11,856 nucleotides of DNA from Pseudomonadota bacterium (GCA_023435545.1 JAEYRQ010000632.1:1-11856), one strand, 5' to 3'; numbered from the stretch's first letter, positions 1-7,175 are shown. The notes: a model not told the origin generated them from the letters alone. Translations and numbers: made by a program.

Positions 1-258
1 TTTGGTGCCGCCTAGCGCGCGGTGCGCGAGGGCGGCGCGCTGGTGGCACTGGTCAGCCGCTATTATTCGGTCGGCCAGCTCGCGGCCTCAAAGGCGATGC
101 GCATCCTTGAAGGCGCCTCGCCGGAGACAATTCCCGTCGAGACGCTGAGCCGGTTCTCGCTGATCATCAATATGGACGTCGCCCGGGAGCTCGACCTCTA
201 CCCGCCGATCGAGATGCTGAACTACGCCGAGGTGCTCACCAACGCGCCGCGGTCGTGA
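1..258 (+). CDS. ABC transporter substrate-binding protein, C-terminal end (partial, frame disrupted)
   Basis: The readable frame from about position 16 to the TGA at 256-258 encodes the end of a periplasmic substrate-binding protein of the TrpX/YtvP type (ABC_sub_bind family). The visible landmarks are GGALVALVSRYYSVGQLAA, the AxxILEG segment, then IPVETLSRFSLIINMDVARELDL and a final PPxEMLNYAEVL. The family uses this tail to close the second lobe around a small ligand, often an amino acid, and deliver it to a membrane permease. The frame has a TAG at 13-15, but the +2 frame just before it reads LVPPSAR, which looks like the family's stretch leading into VREGGAL. So a one- or two-base indel near 14-22 probably splits the gene. 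A GTG at 22 is only an internal codon, not a credible start. The next gene starts 19 bases downstream, suggesting one operon. The substrate cannot be read from this tail. Confidence 0.7.
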
Positions 259-277
259 ACGCGCAACGGAGCTGGAC

Positions 278-961
278 GTGCAGTCAACCGGCCTAATCGC
301 TCCGCACCCAACGGCGCTCACGCGCCGCGCGCTTGGCCCCGACGATCTCGATGCGGTGATGGCCCTGCATCTCGCCGCAACCGCGGCGGTCGGCCGGCCT
401 GATCTGATCCGGCCCGAGAGCCGCGACTTCTTCGAGGCACTGATCGCCGGCGGCGGCTGGCTCGCCGGGGTGGTCGACGCCGAGGGGCTGCTGGCCTACG
501 GCGTGCTGCAGTGGGATCTACCGCCGGCGGAGAACCTGCGGCCCCTGCTCGGCCTCTCCCCCGAGGCGCCCTTTGCCAAGCTGGCCGGCGCCTCCGTCAG
601 GCCGGGATGCTGGGGCAGCGGCCTGCACGAGGAGCTGATCGCCATCAGGGTGGCGGAGGCGCGCCGGCGCGGCCTGCGCCACCTCTACGCCACCTCGGCG
701 CCCGGCAACGCCCGCAGCTGGGAGAACCTCATCGCCCAGGGCTTCGCGGTTCGCGGCCTCGTCGAGCAGTATGGCGGGAACATGCGATACATCCTCTACC
801 AGACCGCCGATGCACAGGAGGCTCCCGCTTCGGCGGGAACCTGGTGCGATACCGCGGATATCGCACGGCAGCGCGAATTGCTGGCCTCGGGACTGATGGG
901 GGTGGAGTGGCGGCGCGGCGGCAACGGCGGACGCGAGATATGCTGGCACCCGATCCCGTGA
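278..961 (+). CDS. GNAT-family N-acetyltransferase
   Basis: The 227-residue protein has the GNAT fold layout. It opens with LTRRALGPDDLDAVMALHLAA, a typical first strand and helix, followed by a central strand GVVDAEGLLAYGVLQW. Motif A has V107-R-P-G-C-W-G-S-G115, close to the family's V-x-P-x-x-x-G-x-G acetyl-CoA pyrophosphate loop, and is followed by a helix (LHEELIAIRVAEARRRG), then YATSAPGNARSWENLIAQGFAV, the usual last strand and helix. GNAT enzymes transfer an acetyl group from acetyl-CoA to an amine; the substrate here is unknown. The start is GTG at 278 with GGAG at 268-271, six bases upstream. The 3' end overlaps the next gene (ATG 940), so the two are probably translationally coupled. 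Association with a substrate-binding protein and a racemase suggests an amino-acid-like substrate, which is inference only. The last 45 residues lie outside the core domain and are unassigned. Confidence 0.85.
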   Translation: MQSTGLIAPHPTALTRRALGPDDLDAVMALHLAATAAVGRPDLIRPESRDFFEALIAGGGWLAGVVDAEGLLAYGVLQWDLPPAENLRPLLGLSPEAPFAKLAGASVRPGCWGSGLHEELIAIRVAEARRRGLRHLYATSAPGNARSWENLIAQGFAVRGLVEQYGGNMRYILYQTADAQEAPASAGTWCDTADIARQRELLASGLMGVEWRRGGNGGREICWHPIP

Positions 962-2112
962 GGAATCCGTCGATCGTGGAGCCCAGTCCGGCGCTCGCGG
1001 TCCATGAGCAGTACCCGGTGCTTGAGATCGACCTCGCCGCGATCCGCGCCAACTGGCGCGCCATGGCCGCGCGCTACGCCGGACCGGTGGTGTCGGCGGT
1101 GGTGAAGTCCGACGCCTATGGTCTGGGTCTCGACAGGGTGGCCGCCACGCTGGCCGACGCCGGCTGCGCGACGTTCTGGGTGAACGATCTCGACGAGGCG
1201 GTCCGGCTGCGCATGGCGCTGCCGGATATGACTGTCTACGCACTGTTCGGGCTGGGACTGCACGGTCCCGTCAACTTCGTCGGTACCGGCATCGTGCCTG
1301 TCCTGTCCAGCCTCGCCGAGGTGGAGCTCTGCGCCGACGCCGCGCGGCGTGGCGGGCGCCGGATGCCGGTCGCGGTGCAGCTTGACACCGGCCTCGGCCG
1401 CCTCGGCCTCACCCGACGCGATGTGGACCGCCTCGCCGGGCGGCGCGACCTGCTGGATGCGCTCGAGATGCGCTGCTGGGTCTCGCACCTGGCCGCCTTC
1501 GACCTGCCCGACGAAGCCTCCAACCTCCGCCAGCGGGCGGCGCTGGTGGACTGGGTCGGGCGGCTCAAGCCGGCGCCGATCAGCCTCGCCTCCTCCGCCG
1601 CGATGTACATGGGCGCGGATTGGCATTTCGACATCGCCCGAATCGGCAGTGCGCTGTTCGGGGTTCAGACCTCGGTGCGCTGGCAGGAGGGACTCCGGCC
1701 CTGCTACCGGCTCACCGCCCCGGTGCTGCGGGTGGCCGATCTGCCGGCCGGCAGCACCCTCGGCTATCGCGGCGCGGCACGGCTCGAACGCCGGTCGCGC
1801 ATCGCCACCACCATCCTCGGCTACGCCAACGGACTGCCGCAGGCCTTCGCCGGCTTCGGCACCGCGCGGTTCGACGACCATGCGGCCCCCTTCGTCGGCG
1901 GCCTGTCGATGAACCTGTCGATGCTGGACGTGACCGATCTGCCCGAATGCGCGGCGACGGCGGGCGCCCGCTGCATTGTCTTCGACGAAAACTCGACGAT
2001 CGACAGTGCCGCAGCACGGCTCGGCTGCGCCCCGAACGCGCTCCTCACCCAGATCGGCGGCAACACTCGCCGCCGATATGTCGATGAGGCAGCTACCCCG
2101 ACAGGGCGCTGA
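940..2112 (+). CDS. alr: Alanine racemase family protein (fold-type III PLP enzyme)
   Basis: Starting from ATG 940 the protein has 390 residues, near the usual length for alanine racemase. The N-terminal barrel begins with LEIDLAAIRANW and carries the PLP lysine K56 in VVKSDAYGLG, the family signature. LDTGLGRLGL and HFDIARIGSALFG (the arginine facing the PLP ring nitrogen) follow. The C-terminal domain has the second catalytic base Y276 in TLGYRGAARL, then RIATTILGYANGLPQA and SMNLSMLDVTDLPE. The enzyme family interconverts L- and D-alanine for peptidoglycan, in the cytoplasm. Oddly, the usual C-M-D loop reads S-M-N here (N325 replaces the aspartate), so another amino acid substrate is possible. 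GTG 958 (overlapping the previous stop as GTGA) and GTG 976 (with GAGG at 960-963) are alternative starts. No catalytic residue is lost. The gene's last 20 bases overlap the convergent STAS gene. Confidence 0.88.
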   Translation: MLAPDPVRNPSIVEPSPALAVHEQYPVLEIDLAAIRANWRAMAARYAGPVVSAVVKSDAYGLGLDRVAATLADAGCATFWVNDLDEAVRLRMALPDMTVYALFGLGLHGPVNFVGTGIVPVLSSLAEVELCADAARRGGRRMPVAVQLDTGLGRLGLTRRDVDRLAGRRDLLDALEMRCWVSHLAAFDLPDEASNLRQRAALVDWVGRLKPAPISLASSAAMYMGADWHFDIARIGSALFGVQTSVRWQEGLRPCYRLTAPVLRVADLPAGSTLGYRGAARLERRSRIATTILGYANGLPQAFAGFGTARFDDHAAPFVGGLSMNLSMLDVTDLPECAATAGARCIVFDENSTIDSAAARLGCAPNALLTQIGGNTRRRYVDEAATPTGR

Positions 2113-2428
2113 CGGCGGCGCCGGCGTCATCATAGATCGCAAACAGCTTGGCGAAGCCGCTGACCTGGAATACCTCACGCACCTGCGGCGCCATTCCCGA
2201 GAGCGCCAGCGGCACGCCGCTCGCCCTGCTCTTCTTGGCCGCCATCAGCAGGACCCGAAGCCCGGCGCTGGAGATGTAGGTCAATTCGGCGAAATCAACG
2301 ACGATGGCGCGGCCCGTGTCGAACTTCGGCAGCAGCGCCGCCTCGGCGTCGCGGGCGGTGTTGCTGTCGATGCGGCCCACCGGCGCCATGACGCAGACCC
2401 CCTCGCGATCCTCTTCCCGGATATCCAC
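2093..2428 (-). CDS. STAS-domain anti-sigma factor antagonist (SpoIIAA/RsbV-like)
   Basis: The 111-residue protein is a single STAS domain. It begins with short strands (VCVMAPVGRIDSNTARDAEAAL), followed by AIVVDFAELTYISSAGLRVLLMAAKKSRA, the diagnostic strand-turn-helix, and ends with LALSGMAPQVREVFQVSGFAKLFAIYDD. S54 in ISSAGL matches the serine that the partner kinase phosphorylates in SpoIIAA/RsbV proteins. In the known switch, the unphosphorylated antagonist binds the anti-sigma kinase and frees the sigma factor. The kinase domain is fused into the gene immediately upstream, whose TGA lies one base before this GTG. The GTG start at 2428 has a strong AGGGAGGT site (2440-2433), five bases away. 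The two products are therefore probably made together and act on each other. The target sigma factor is not in the window. Confidence 0.9.
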   Translation of the reverse strand: MDIREEDREGVCVMAPVGRIDSNTARDAEAALLPKFDTGRAIVVDFAELTYISSAGLRVLLMAAKKSRASGVPLALSGMAPQVREVFQVSGFAKLFAIYDDAGAAVSALSG

Positions 2429-2429
2429 G

Positions 2430-4133
2430 TCAACCTCCCTCTTCGCTGTTCGCGACCCTCGCCGGCAATCGCTTGGTCAGCGTCACCTCGTTGCGCCCCT
2501 CGTGCCGCCGGTAGTCGAACCCGTCCATCATCTCCCGTACGAAATGCACGCCGAGCCCGCCGATCGGCCGCTCCTCGACGCCGGATTCGAGATCCGGCTC
2601 CGGCGCGTCGGAGGGATCGAACGGCAGCCCGGTATCGCTGATTCGCACATTCAGGATATCCCCCGCCAGATCGACCAGCACCTCGATCCGCCGGTCCTCG
2701 ATGCCGGCGAAACCGTAGCTGATGGTGTTGGTCAAGAGTTCGTCGAGCGACAGATTGACCGCGTGCGCCACGTCGGATCCGATGGCATGCACCTCGCAGA
2801 ATGCCTCGATCCGCGCGGCGAGGACGGAAATCTCGGCCAGATCGTCGCCGACGTCCAGGCGCATCCGCGTCGGCGGCGGCTGGCGGCTCGGCACCATCGT
2901 TTCCCCGGGCTCCGCCACCGCGGCCTCCGTATGCCGATCCTGGACCAGGTACACGTCCTCGCTGCCGAACTGCTTCGGCAGTTGCTTGCGGCCAAGATAC
3001 GTCACGCCGTAGCGCGGCGCATAGTCCTGCCCGGTCAGCCGTGCCTCGTCGGCCCGCTCGTCCATTTCCGCCTTCAAGAGCGCGACGAAGTGTTGGGAGG
3101 CGCAGATCGCGCCGGGAATCGCCAGCGGCTCTATGCGGGCGGCGCGGTTGACGTGGTGGCCGAAGATCATGCTGCGTCCGGTCAGCGGATGCAGGCCAAC
3201 GAAGACCGGCCCCGCATGCAGCGCGATCCGGAAGCGCGGCCGGTGGCTGAGCCCGAAGCCCGACGGCTCAATACCCGCCACAGCATCGGTCAGCGCCGCG
3301 GCGTAGTCGGCGAGATCGTGTGCGGTCTCCGCCGCCGCATGCACCGCGTCGCCCCAGGTGTTGATCAGGATCGGCGGTTTCGCCCGCTCCTCGACCTGTT
3401 GCTGCGCCTCGGCGAGGAAGTCGAACAGCAGCGGGATCTCGCGGTCCTGGAACTGCGTGTAGGTGGCGATGTCGGCGAACAGGATCGCGCGGATCGCCCT
3501 TGGGCTGACGCCGAGCTCGAAGCCGTCGAGATCGATGTCGTCGATGTCAAGTGGATCGACAGAGCTACCCTCGCCGCCTGCCCCGAGTTCGTCGATGTCG
3601 ATGATCGACAGCCGTGAGAGTTCCGGCCACTGGTCCATGAAGTCGGCGGGGCTGCCGGGCTCCGGCGCCGCCCGCGGGCTCCACAGCAGCAACAGGTGCG
3701 GCGGCTGGTCCAGCGCTTCGCCGCGCAACCGCGCCATGCCTTGCAGCATCTGGTTGTTGAAGCGCACCAAGGTCTCGTCGCCGAGCAGCCGCTCCTCGCA
3801 GCTGACGTTGACGCTGGCCGCCTTCCCGCACAGGGCCTCGAAGCGGTCGACCCAGCCGTCACCGGCGGGCGCGACGTACTGGTCGACGAAATCGGCGCGC
3901 TCGCAGGGAAGCCAGATGTTCAGCTCCCCCCCGAGCGCGACCATCTCCTCGCCGAAGATGATGTCGCCGCCCGCCGAGGCCGACGCGTAGCCGATCATCG
4001 CGCCGAGCTCGACGAGCCTGGCGCGCGTCGCCGCGCGCACGGCACCCTCGAGCGGCTCGGGGAAGTGTCCGGCCCTCGCGCCCTGGTCGATGCGCTGGCC
4101 GGCGCACAGGACGATCGGAGCCTGCGCGCTCAA
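2430..4133 (-). CDS. Fusion: Rossmann-like sensor + class III nucleotide cyclase + RsbW-like anti-sigma kinase
   Basis: From TTG 4133 the protein has 567 residues in three parts. Residues 1-150 look like a Rossmann-type nucleotide-binding domain (IVLCAGQRID, FPEP, then GYASASAGGDIIFGEEM and a strand ending in LP); this region often precedes bacterial cyclases and resembles SLOG-type domains (inference). A low-complexity acidic linker (DPLDIDDIDLDGFEL) follows. Residues 212-398 are a class III adenylate/guanylate cyclase: D221 and D262 (TWGD) for metals, N329 and R333 in HHVNRAARIEP for the transition state, and HAGPVF. Residues 423-557 are a GHKL kinase of the SpoIIAB/RsbW type: N-box E465-LLTN469, D500-T-G502 and GGLGVHFV from 525. 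No membrane segment is visible, so it is probably cytosolic. Catalytic motifs of both enzymes are intact. The start overlaps the ridA stop region; ORF reading further upstream is ridA shadow. The STAS partner follows directly. Confidence 0.87.
   Translation of the reverse strand: MSAQAPIVLCAGQRIDQGARAGHFPEPLEGAVRAATRARLVELGAMIGYASASAGGDIIFGEEMVALGGELNIWLPCERADFVDQYVAPAGDGWVDRFEALCGKAASVNVSCEERLLGDETLVRFNNQMLQGMARLRGEALDQPPHLLLLWSPRAAPEPGSPADFMDQWPELSRLSIIDIDELGAGGEGSSVDPLDIDDIDLDGFELGVSPRAIRAILFADIATYTQFQDREIPLLFDFLAEAQQQVEERAKPPILINTWGDAVHAAAETAHDLADYAAALTDAVAGIEPSGFGLSHRPRFRIALHAGPVFVGLHPLTGRSMIFGHHVNRAARIEPLAIPGAICASQHFVALLKAEMDERADEARLTGQDYAPRYGVTYLGRKQLPKQFGSEDVYLVQDRHTEAAVAEPGETMVPSRQPPPTRMRLDVGDDLAEISVLAARIEAFCEVHAIGSDVAHAVNLSLDELLTNTISYGFAGIEDRRIEVLVDLAGDILNVRISDTGLPFDPSDAPEPDLESGVEERPIGGLGVHFVREMMDGFDYRRHEGRNEVTLTKRLPARVANSEEGG
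2433..2440 (-). promoter_or_regulatory. Strong ribosome binding site for the STAS gene
   Basis: Read on the minus strand, AGGGAGGT lies inside the last codons of the cyclase-kinase gene, with its GGAGG core ending five bases before GTG 2428. It fixes the GTG as the start and implies coupled translation of the two switch partners. Confidence 0.7.
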
Positions 4134-4139
4134 GGCCGG

Positions 4140-4143
4140 CCTC
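4140..4143 (-). promoter_or_regulatory. Ribosome binding site selecting the TTG start at 4133
   Basis: Minus-strand GAGG at 4143-4140 overlaps the ridA stop codon (TGA 4144-4142) and lies six bases before TTG 4133. The frame stays open further upstream, but those residues are arginine/glycine-rich and merely shadow ridA, so this site is the best argument for a TTG start with coupling to ridA. Confidence 0.5.
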
Positions 4144-4498
4144 AGGCGCCGGCGGCCGCAACCACTGCGATCTCGACCAGATAGCTCGGCGCGGCCAGCT
4201 TCGCCTCGACGGTAGCGCGCGCCGGCGTGTTGCCGGGCGACACCCAGGCGTTCCACACCTCGTTCATCTCGTTGAAGCGCGACATGTCGGTGATCCAGAT
4301 GGTCGCGGACAGGAGACGGCTCTTGTCGGTGCCGGCCTCGGCCAGGAGGCCATCGATCCGGCGCAGGATGTTCGCGGTCTGCTCGCCGACCGTCGCGGCC
4401 GGGCCGTCCAGATCGACCTGCCCGGCAAGGAACACGAGGCCGCCATAGGCGACGGCCTGGCTCATTCGGCGTCCGGTCTGGTGGCGCGTGATGGTCAT
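4142..4498 (-). CDS. RidA family protein (enamine/imine deaminase)
   Basis: The 118-residue protein is a full-length member of the YjgF/YER057c/UK114 (Rid) family. It shows MSQAVAYGGLVFLAGQV near the N-terminus, a helix with RRIDGLLAEAGTDKSRLLSATIWITDM, and the active-site end PGNTPARATVEAKLAAPSYLVEIAVVA, where R94 and E109 match the arginine and glutamate that bind and hydrolyse the 2-aminoacrylate-like substrate in RidA. Rid proteins are cytosolic trimers that release ammonia from reactive enamines or imines formed by PLP enzymes and amine-degrading pathways. It lies 29 bases after the aldehyde dehydrogenase and is followed by the cyclase fusion with coupled translation, so it is part of the run. 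Its presence hints that the catabolic module handles an amine- or imine-forming compound. A GGGAG lies 11 bases before the ATG. It could be a Rid subgroup other than canonical RidA. Confidence 0.9.
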   Translation of the reverse strand: MTITRHQTGRRMSQAVAYGGLVFLAGQVDLDGPAATVGEQTANILRRIDGLLAEAGTDKSRLLSATIWITDMSRFNEMNEVWNAWVSPGNTPARATVEAKLAAPSYLVEIAVVAAAGA

Positions 4499-4527
4499 GG
4501 CGGATCGTTCTCCCTCGGTTGTTCGGC

Positions 4528-5973
4528 CTAGATCCCGATGCAGGCGTACTTGACGTCGAGGTACTCGTCGAGCCCGTATTTCGACCCTTCGCGTCCGAGG
4601 CCGGAATCCTTCACCCCGCCGAACGGGGCGACCTCGGTGGTGATGACACCGGCATTGATGCCCACCTGCCCGTACTGAAGCTTCTCCATCACCCGCATCG
4701 CCCGGCTGAGATCACGGGTATAGGCATAGGCCGCAAGCCCGAACTCGGTATCGTTCGCCATCGCCACCGCCTCGGCCTCCGTCTCGAACCGGAAGATGGG
4801 GGCGAGCGGCCCGAAGGTCTCCTCCCGGGCTACCTTCATCGCCGGCGTCACGCCCGTCACCACTGTCGGCTCGAAGAATGTGTGGCCGAGCCCGTGGCGT
4901 TCTCCCCCGGTGACGATCCGCCCGCCCTTCGACAGCGCGTCCTGAAGATGCTCCTCGACCTTGGCGACCGCGGCCTCGTCGATCAACGGCCCCTGCGCGA
5001 CGCCGTCCTCGAGCCCGTTGCCGACCTTTAGCCTGGCGGCGGAGGCGGCAAATTTCTCGACGAAGGCGTCATGAATGCCGGACTGGACGAGGATGCGGTT
5101 GGCGCAGACGCAGGTCTGGCCGGAGTTGCGGAATTTTGACTGGACGGCGCCATCGACGGCGGCATCGAGATCGGCGTCGTCAAAGACGATGAACGGCGCA
5201 TTGCCGCCCAGTTCCATCGATACCCGCTTCATGCCGGCGGCGGCAGCCGCGGTGAGTGCCTTGCCGACCTCGGTCGATCCGGTGAAGGTGATCTTCCTCA
5301 CCGCCGGGTTCGAGGTCATCTCCTCGCCAATCGGCCGCGCCGATCCGGTGACGACGTTGAGCACGCCCGCCGGGACGCCGGCCTCCTCGGCGAGCACGCC
5401 CCAGGCGATGGCGGAATAGGGCGTCTGGCTCGCCGGCTTGGCGACGACGGTGCAGCCGGCAGCCAGTGCGGCGCCGATCTTGCGGGCCAGCATCAGCGTC
5501 GGGAAGTTCCACGGCGTGATCGCCGCGACGACCCCGACCGGCTGCTTGATCACCATGATCCGCCGCTCCGGCCAGGGCGAGGGGATGGTGTCGCCGTAGA
5601 CCCGTCGCGCCTCCTCCGAGAACCAGAGCACATACTGCGCCGCGAGCCCTACCTCACCCCGCGATTCGGTGAGCGACTTGCCCTGCTCGGTGGTCAGCAG
5701 ACGGGCGAGATCCTCCTTGTTCGCCTCGATCGCAGCCGCCAGGCGCCGCATGATCTCGGCCCGAGCCGCGCCGGTGCGCCCGCTCCAGTCCGGGAACGCG
5801 CTCTCGGCCGCCGCGATCGCGCGGCGCGTCTCGGCCGTCCCGACGCCCGGAACGGTGCCGATCACATCCCCGGTCGCCGGGTTGGTAACGTCGAATGTCT
5901 TGCCGTCGTCGGCACCCACCCACTCGCCGCCGATGAAGTTCGCCTCGCGCTGAAAGGGCAGTAGGTTTCTCAT
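4528..5973 (-). CDS. gabD: NAD(P)-dependent succinate-semialdehyde-type aldehyde dehydrogenase
   Basis: The 481-residue length is usual for GabD-type enzymes, which oxidise succinate semialdehyde to succinate. N-terminal FIGGEWVGADDGKTFDVTNPATGDVIGTVPG is typical. The catalytic residues are all visible: W-N156-F in ITPWNFP, K179 in AKPASQTPYSA for cofactor binding, G-x-T-G-S around 229-233, E254 in ELGGNAPFIVFDDADLDAA, and C288 in SGQTCVCANRI. The second cysteine, C290, two residues on, matches the redox-switch cysteine pair known in succinate-semialdehyde dehydrogenases. EETFGPLAPIFRF and PFGGVKDSGLGREGSKYGLDEYLDVKYACI complete the C-terminus. ATG 5973 was chosen because the family begins with MRNLLPFQREANFIGGEW; an in-frame GTG at 6024 runs into the previous gene. 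The gene lies 44 bases after the alcohol dehydrogenase and probably takes over its aldehyde product. Related semialdehydes (glutarate, 3-sulfolactaldehyde) cannot be excluded. Confidence 0.92.
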   Translation of the reverse strand: MRNLLPFQREANFIGGEWVGADDGKTFDVTNPATGDVIGTVPGVGTAETRRAIAAAESAFPDWSGRTGAARAEIMRRLAAAIEANKEDLARLLTTEQGKSLTESRGEVGLAAQYVLWFSEEARRVYGDTIPSPWPERRIMVIKQPVGVVAAITPWNFPTLMLARKIGAALAAGCTVVAKPASQTPYSAIAWGVLAEEAGVPAGVLNVVTGSARPIGEEMTSNPAVRKITFTGSTEVGKALTAAAAAGMKRVSMELGGNAPFIVFDDADLDAAVDGAVQSKFRNSGQTCVCANRILVQSGIHDAFVEKFAASAARLKVGNGLEDGVAQGPLIDEAAVAKVEEHLQDALSKGGRIVTGGERHGLGHTFFEPTVVTGVTPAMKVAREETFGPLAPIFRFETEAEAVAMANDTEFGLAAYAYTRDLSRAMRVMEKLQYGQVGINAGVITTEVAPFGGVKDSGLGREGSKYGLDEYLDVKYACIGI

Positions 5974-6017
5974 GAGCGTTTCCCGTCCATATCGTTTCAG
6001 TGTGCCGTGGGGATCGC

Positions 6018-7175
6018 TCACCACGCCGCCCGGTAGATCGCCAGCGCATCCGCTCGGGTCACAGGGCGGGGATTGTTGACCAGCAGCCGGGTCTGCTTGA
6101 TGGCGTCGTCGGCCATCATCTCGAGTGCGTCCTCGGGGATACCGACATCCCGCAGCCTGGGCCGCAGCCCGCAGCGCGTGGACAATTCGGCCAGACGATC
6201 GGCGAATGCCGCGCCCCGCGCCTGCGTTCCGATCTCGGCAAGCTCCGGAAACACGATCGGCGCGATGTCGGCATAGGCCTCGCCGGCCGTTTCCGCGTTG
6301 AAGCGCAGCACATGCGACAGCACCAGCGCGTTCGACAGGCCGTGGGGAATGTGGAAATGCCCACCGATCGGATAGGCGAGCGCGTGCACCGCGGCGACCG
6401 GCGAGTTGGCGAAGGCCTGGCCCGCCAGCATCGAGCCGAGCAGCATGTCGGCGCGCGCCGCCCGGTCCTTGCCGTCATGCACCGCCGTCTCGATCGCAGC
6501 GCCCATCAGCCGCAGCGCCTCGCAGGCGAGCGCCCGTGACACCGGATTGTTGTTGGCGCTCGCCGAGGCATAGGCCTCGATGGCGTGCACCATCGCGTCG
6601 ATCCCGGTAGCGGCCGTCACCGCTGGCGGCAGGCCGACGGTGAGTTCGGGATCGAGCAGCGCGATGTCCGGCAGGAGGACGGGCGAGACCACGCCCATCT
6701 TCTCGTGGGTGCCGGTGGTGACGATCGAGATCGGCGTCACCTCCGACCCCGTCCCCGCGGTGGTCGGCACCAGCATCAGCGGCAGGCGCGGCCCCCTGGC
6801 GTTGCCGACACCGTAGACCTGCGGCAGCTTCTCCTTGCCCACCGCCAGCAGCGCCACCAGCTTGGCGACGTCGAGCGAGGAACCGCCGCCGAAGCCGATC
6901 ACCGCATCGGCCCTGTGGTCGAGCGCGTGCTTCGTCGCAGAATGGATCACGTGCTCCGGCGGATCGGCCTCCACGTCGGAGTAGACCGCGACGTCGAGGT
7001 CCGCATCACGCAGTGCGGCCAGCGCCGGCTCTATCAGTCCGAGCTTCACCAGCCCCGGATCGGTGACGACGAGCACGCGGCGCCAGCCCCTTGCCGCGGC
7101 GAGCGTCCCGATTCGCGAGGACTCGCCCGACCCGAAGACGATGCTGCCGGCGGTGTTGAAGGTGAAAGGCCTCAT
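6018..7175 (-). CDS. Iron-containing alcohol dehydrogenase (group III)
   Basis: The 385-residue protein is of normal length. The N-terminal domain binds NAD(P): FGSGE near 14-18, VLVVTDPG, and GFGGGSSLDVAK at 94-105, with PTTAGTGSEVTP at 137-148. The C-terminal helical domain provides the metal site: D193 and H197 in GIDAMVHAIEAY, H264 in AAVHALAYP and H278 in HIPHGLSNA, matching the Asp and three His ligands of FucO-type enzymes. The fourth conserved histidine of FucO (H267) is Y268 here, which I believe recurs in one subfamily. The enzyme should interconvert an alcohol and its aldehyde in the cytosol. With the succinate-semialdehyde dehydrogenase downstream, 4-hydroxybutyrate is a plausible substrate; this is inference. 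ATG 7175 overlaps the symporter stop in an ATGA, with GGAG nine bases upstream, so translation is coupled to the transporter. Confidence 0.93.
   Translation of the reverse strand: MRPFTFNTAGSIVFGSGESSRIGTLAAARGWRRVLVVTDPGLVKLGLIEPALAALRDADLDVAVYSDVEADPPEHVIHSATKHALDHRADAVIGFGGGSSLDVAKLVALLAVGKEKLPQVYGVGNARGPRLPLMLVPTTAGTGSEVTPISIVTTGTHEKMGVVSPVLLPDIALLDPELTVGLPPAVTAATGIDAMVHAIEAYASASANNNPVSRALACEALRLMGAAIETAVHDGKDRAARADMLLGSMLAGQAFANSPVAAVHALAYPIGGHFHIPHGLSNALVLSHVLRFNAETAGEAYADIAPIVFPELAEIGTQARGAAFADRLAELSTRCGLRPRLRDVGIPEDALEMMADDAIKQTRLLVNNPRPVTRADALAIYRAAW
7172..7175 (-). promoter_or_regulatory. ATGA stop/start overlap (symporter to alcohol dehydrogenase)
   Basis: On the minus strand the TGA of the symporter shares bases with the ATG of the iron alcohol dehydrogenase (ATGA). 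This arrangement commonly gives re-initiation by the same ribosome and ties uptake to the first oxidation step. Confidence 0.75.

Noticed and set aside
796..2178. A 460-codon open frame on the minus strand
   Set aside because: It is antisense to the acetyltransferase and racemase genes and contains no recognisable domain.
2304..3617. A 437-codon open frame on the plus strand
   Set aside because: It lies antisense to the cyclase-kinase gene, which has complete catalytic motifs; this product shows none and has the arginine/aspartate-rich look of a shadow frame.
4134..4256. Upstream extension of the cyclase-kinase frame
   Set aside because: These codons overlap the end of ridA in another frame and give an arginine/glycine-rich peptide; TTG 4133 with GAGG upstream is a better start.
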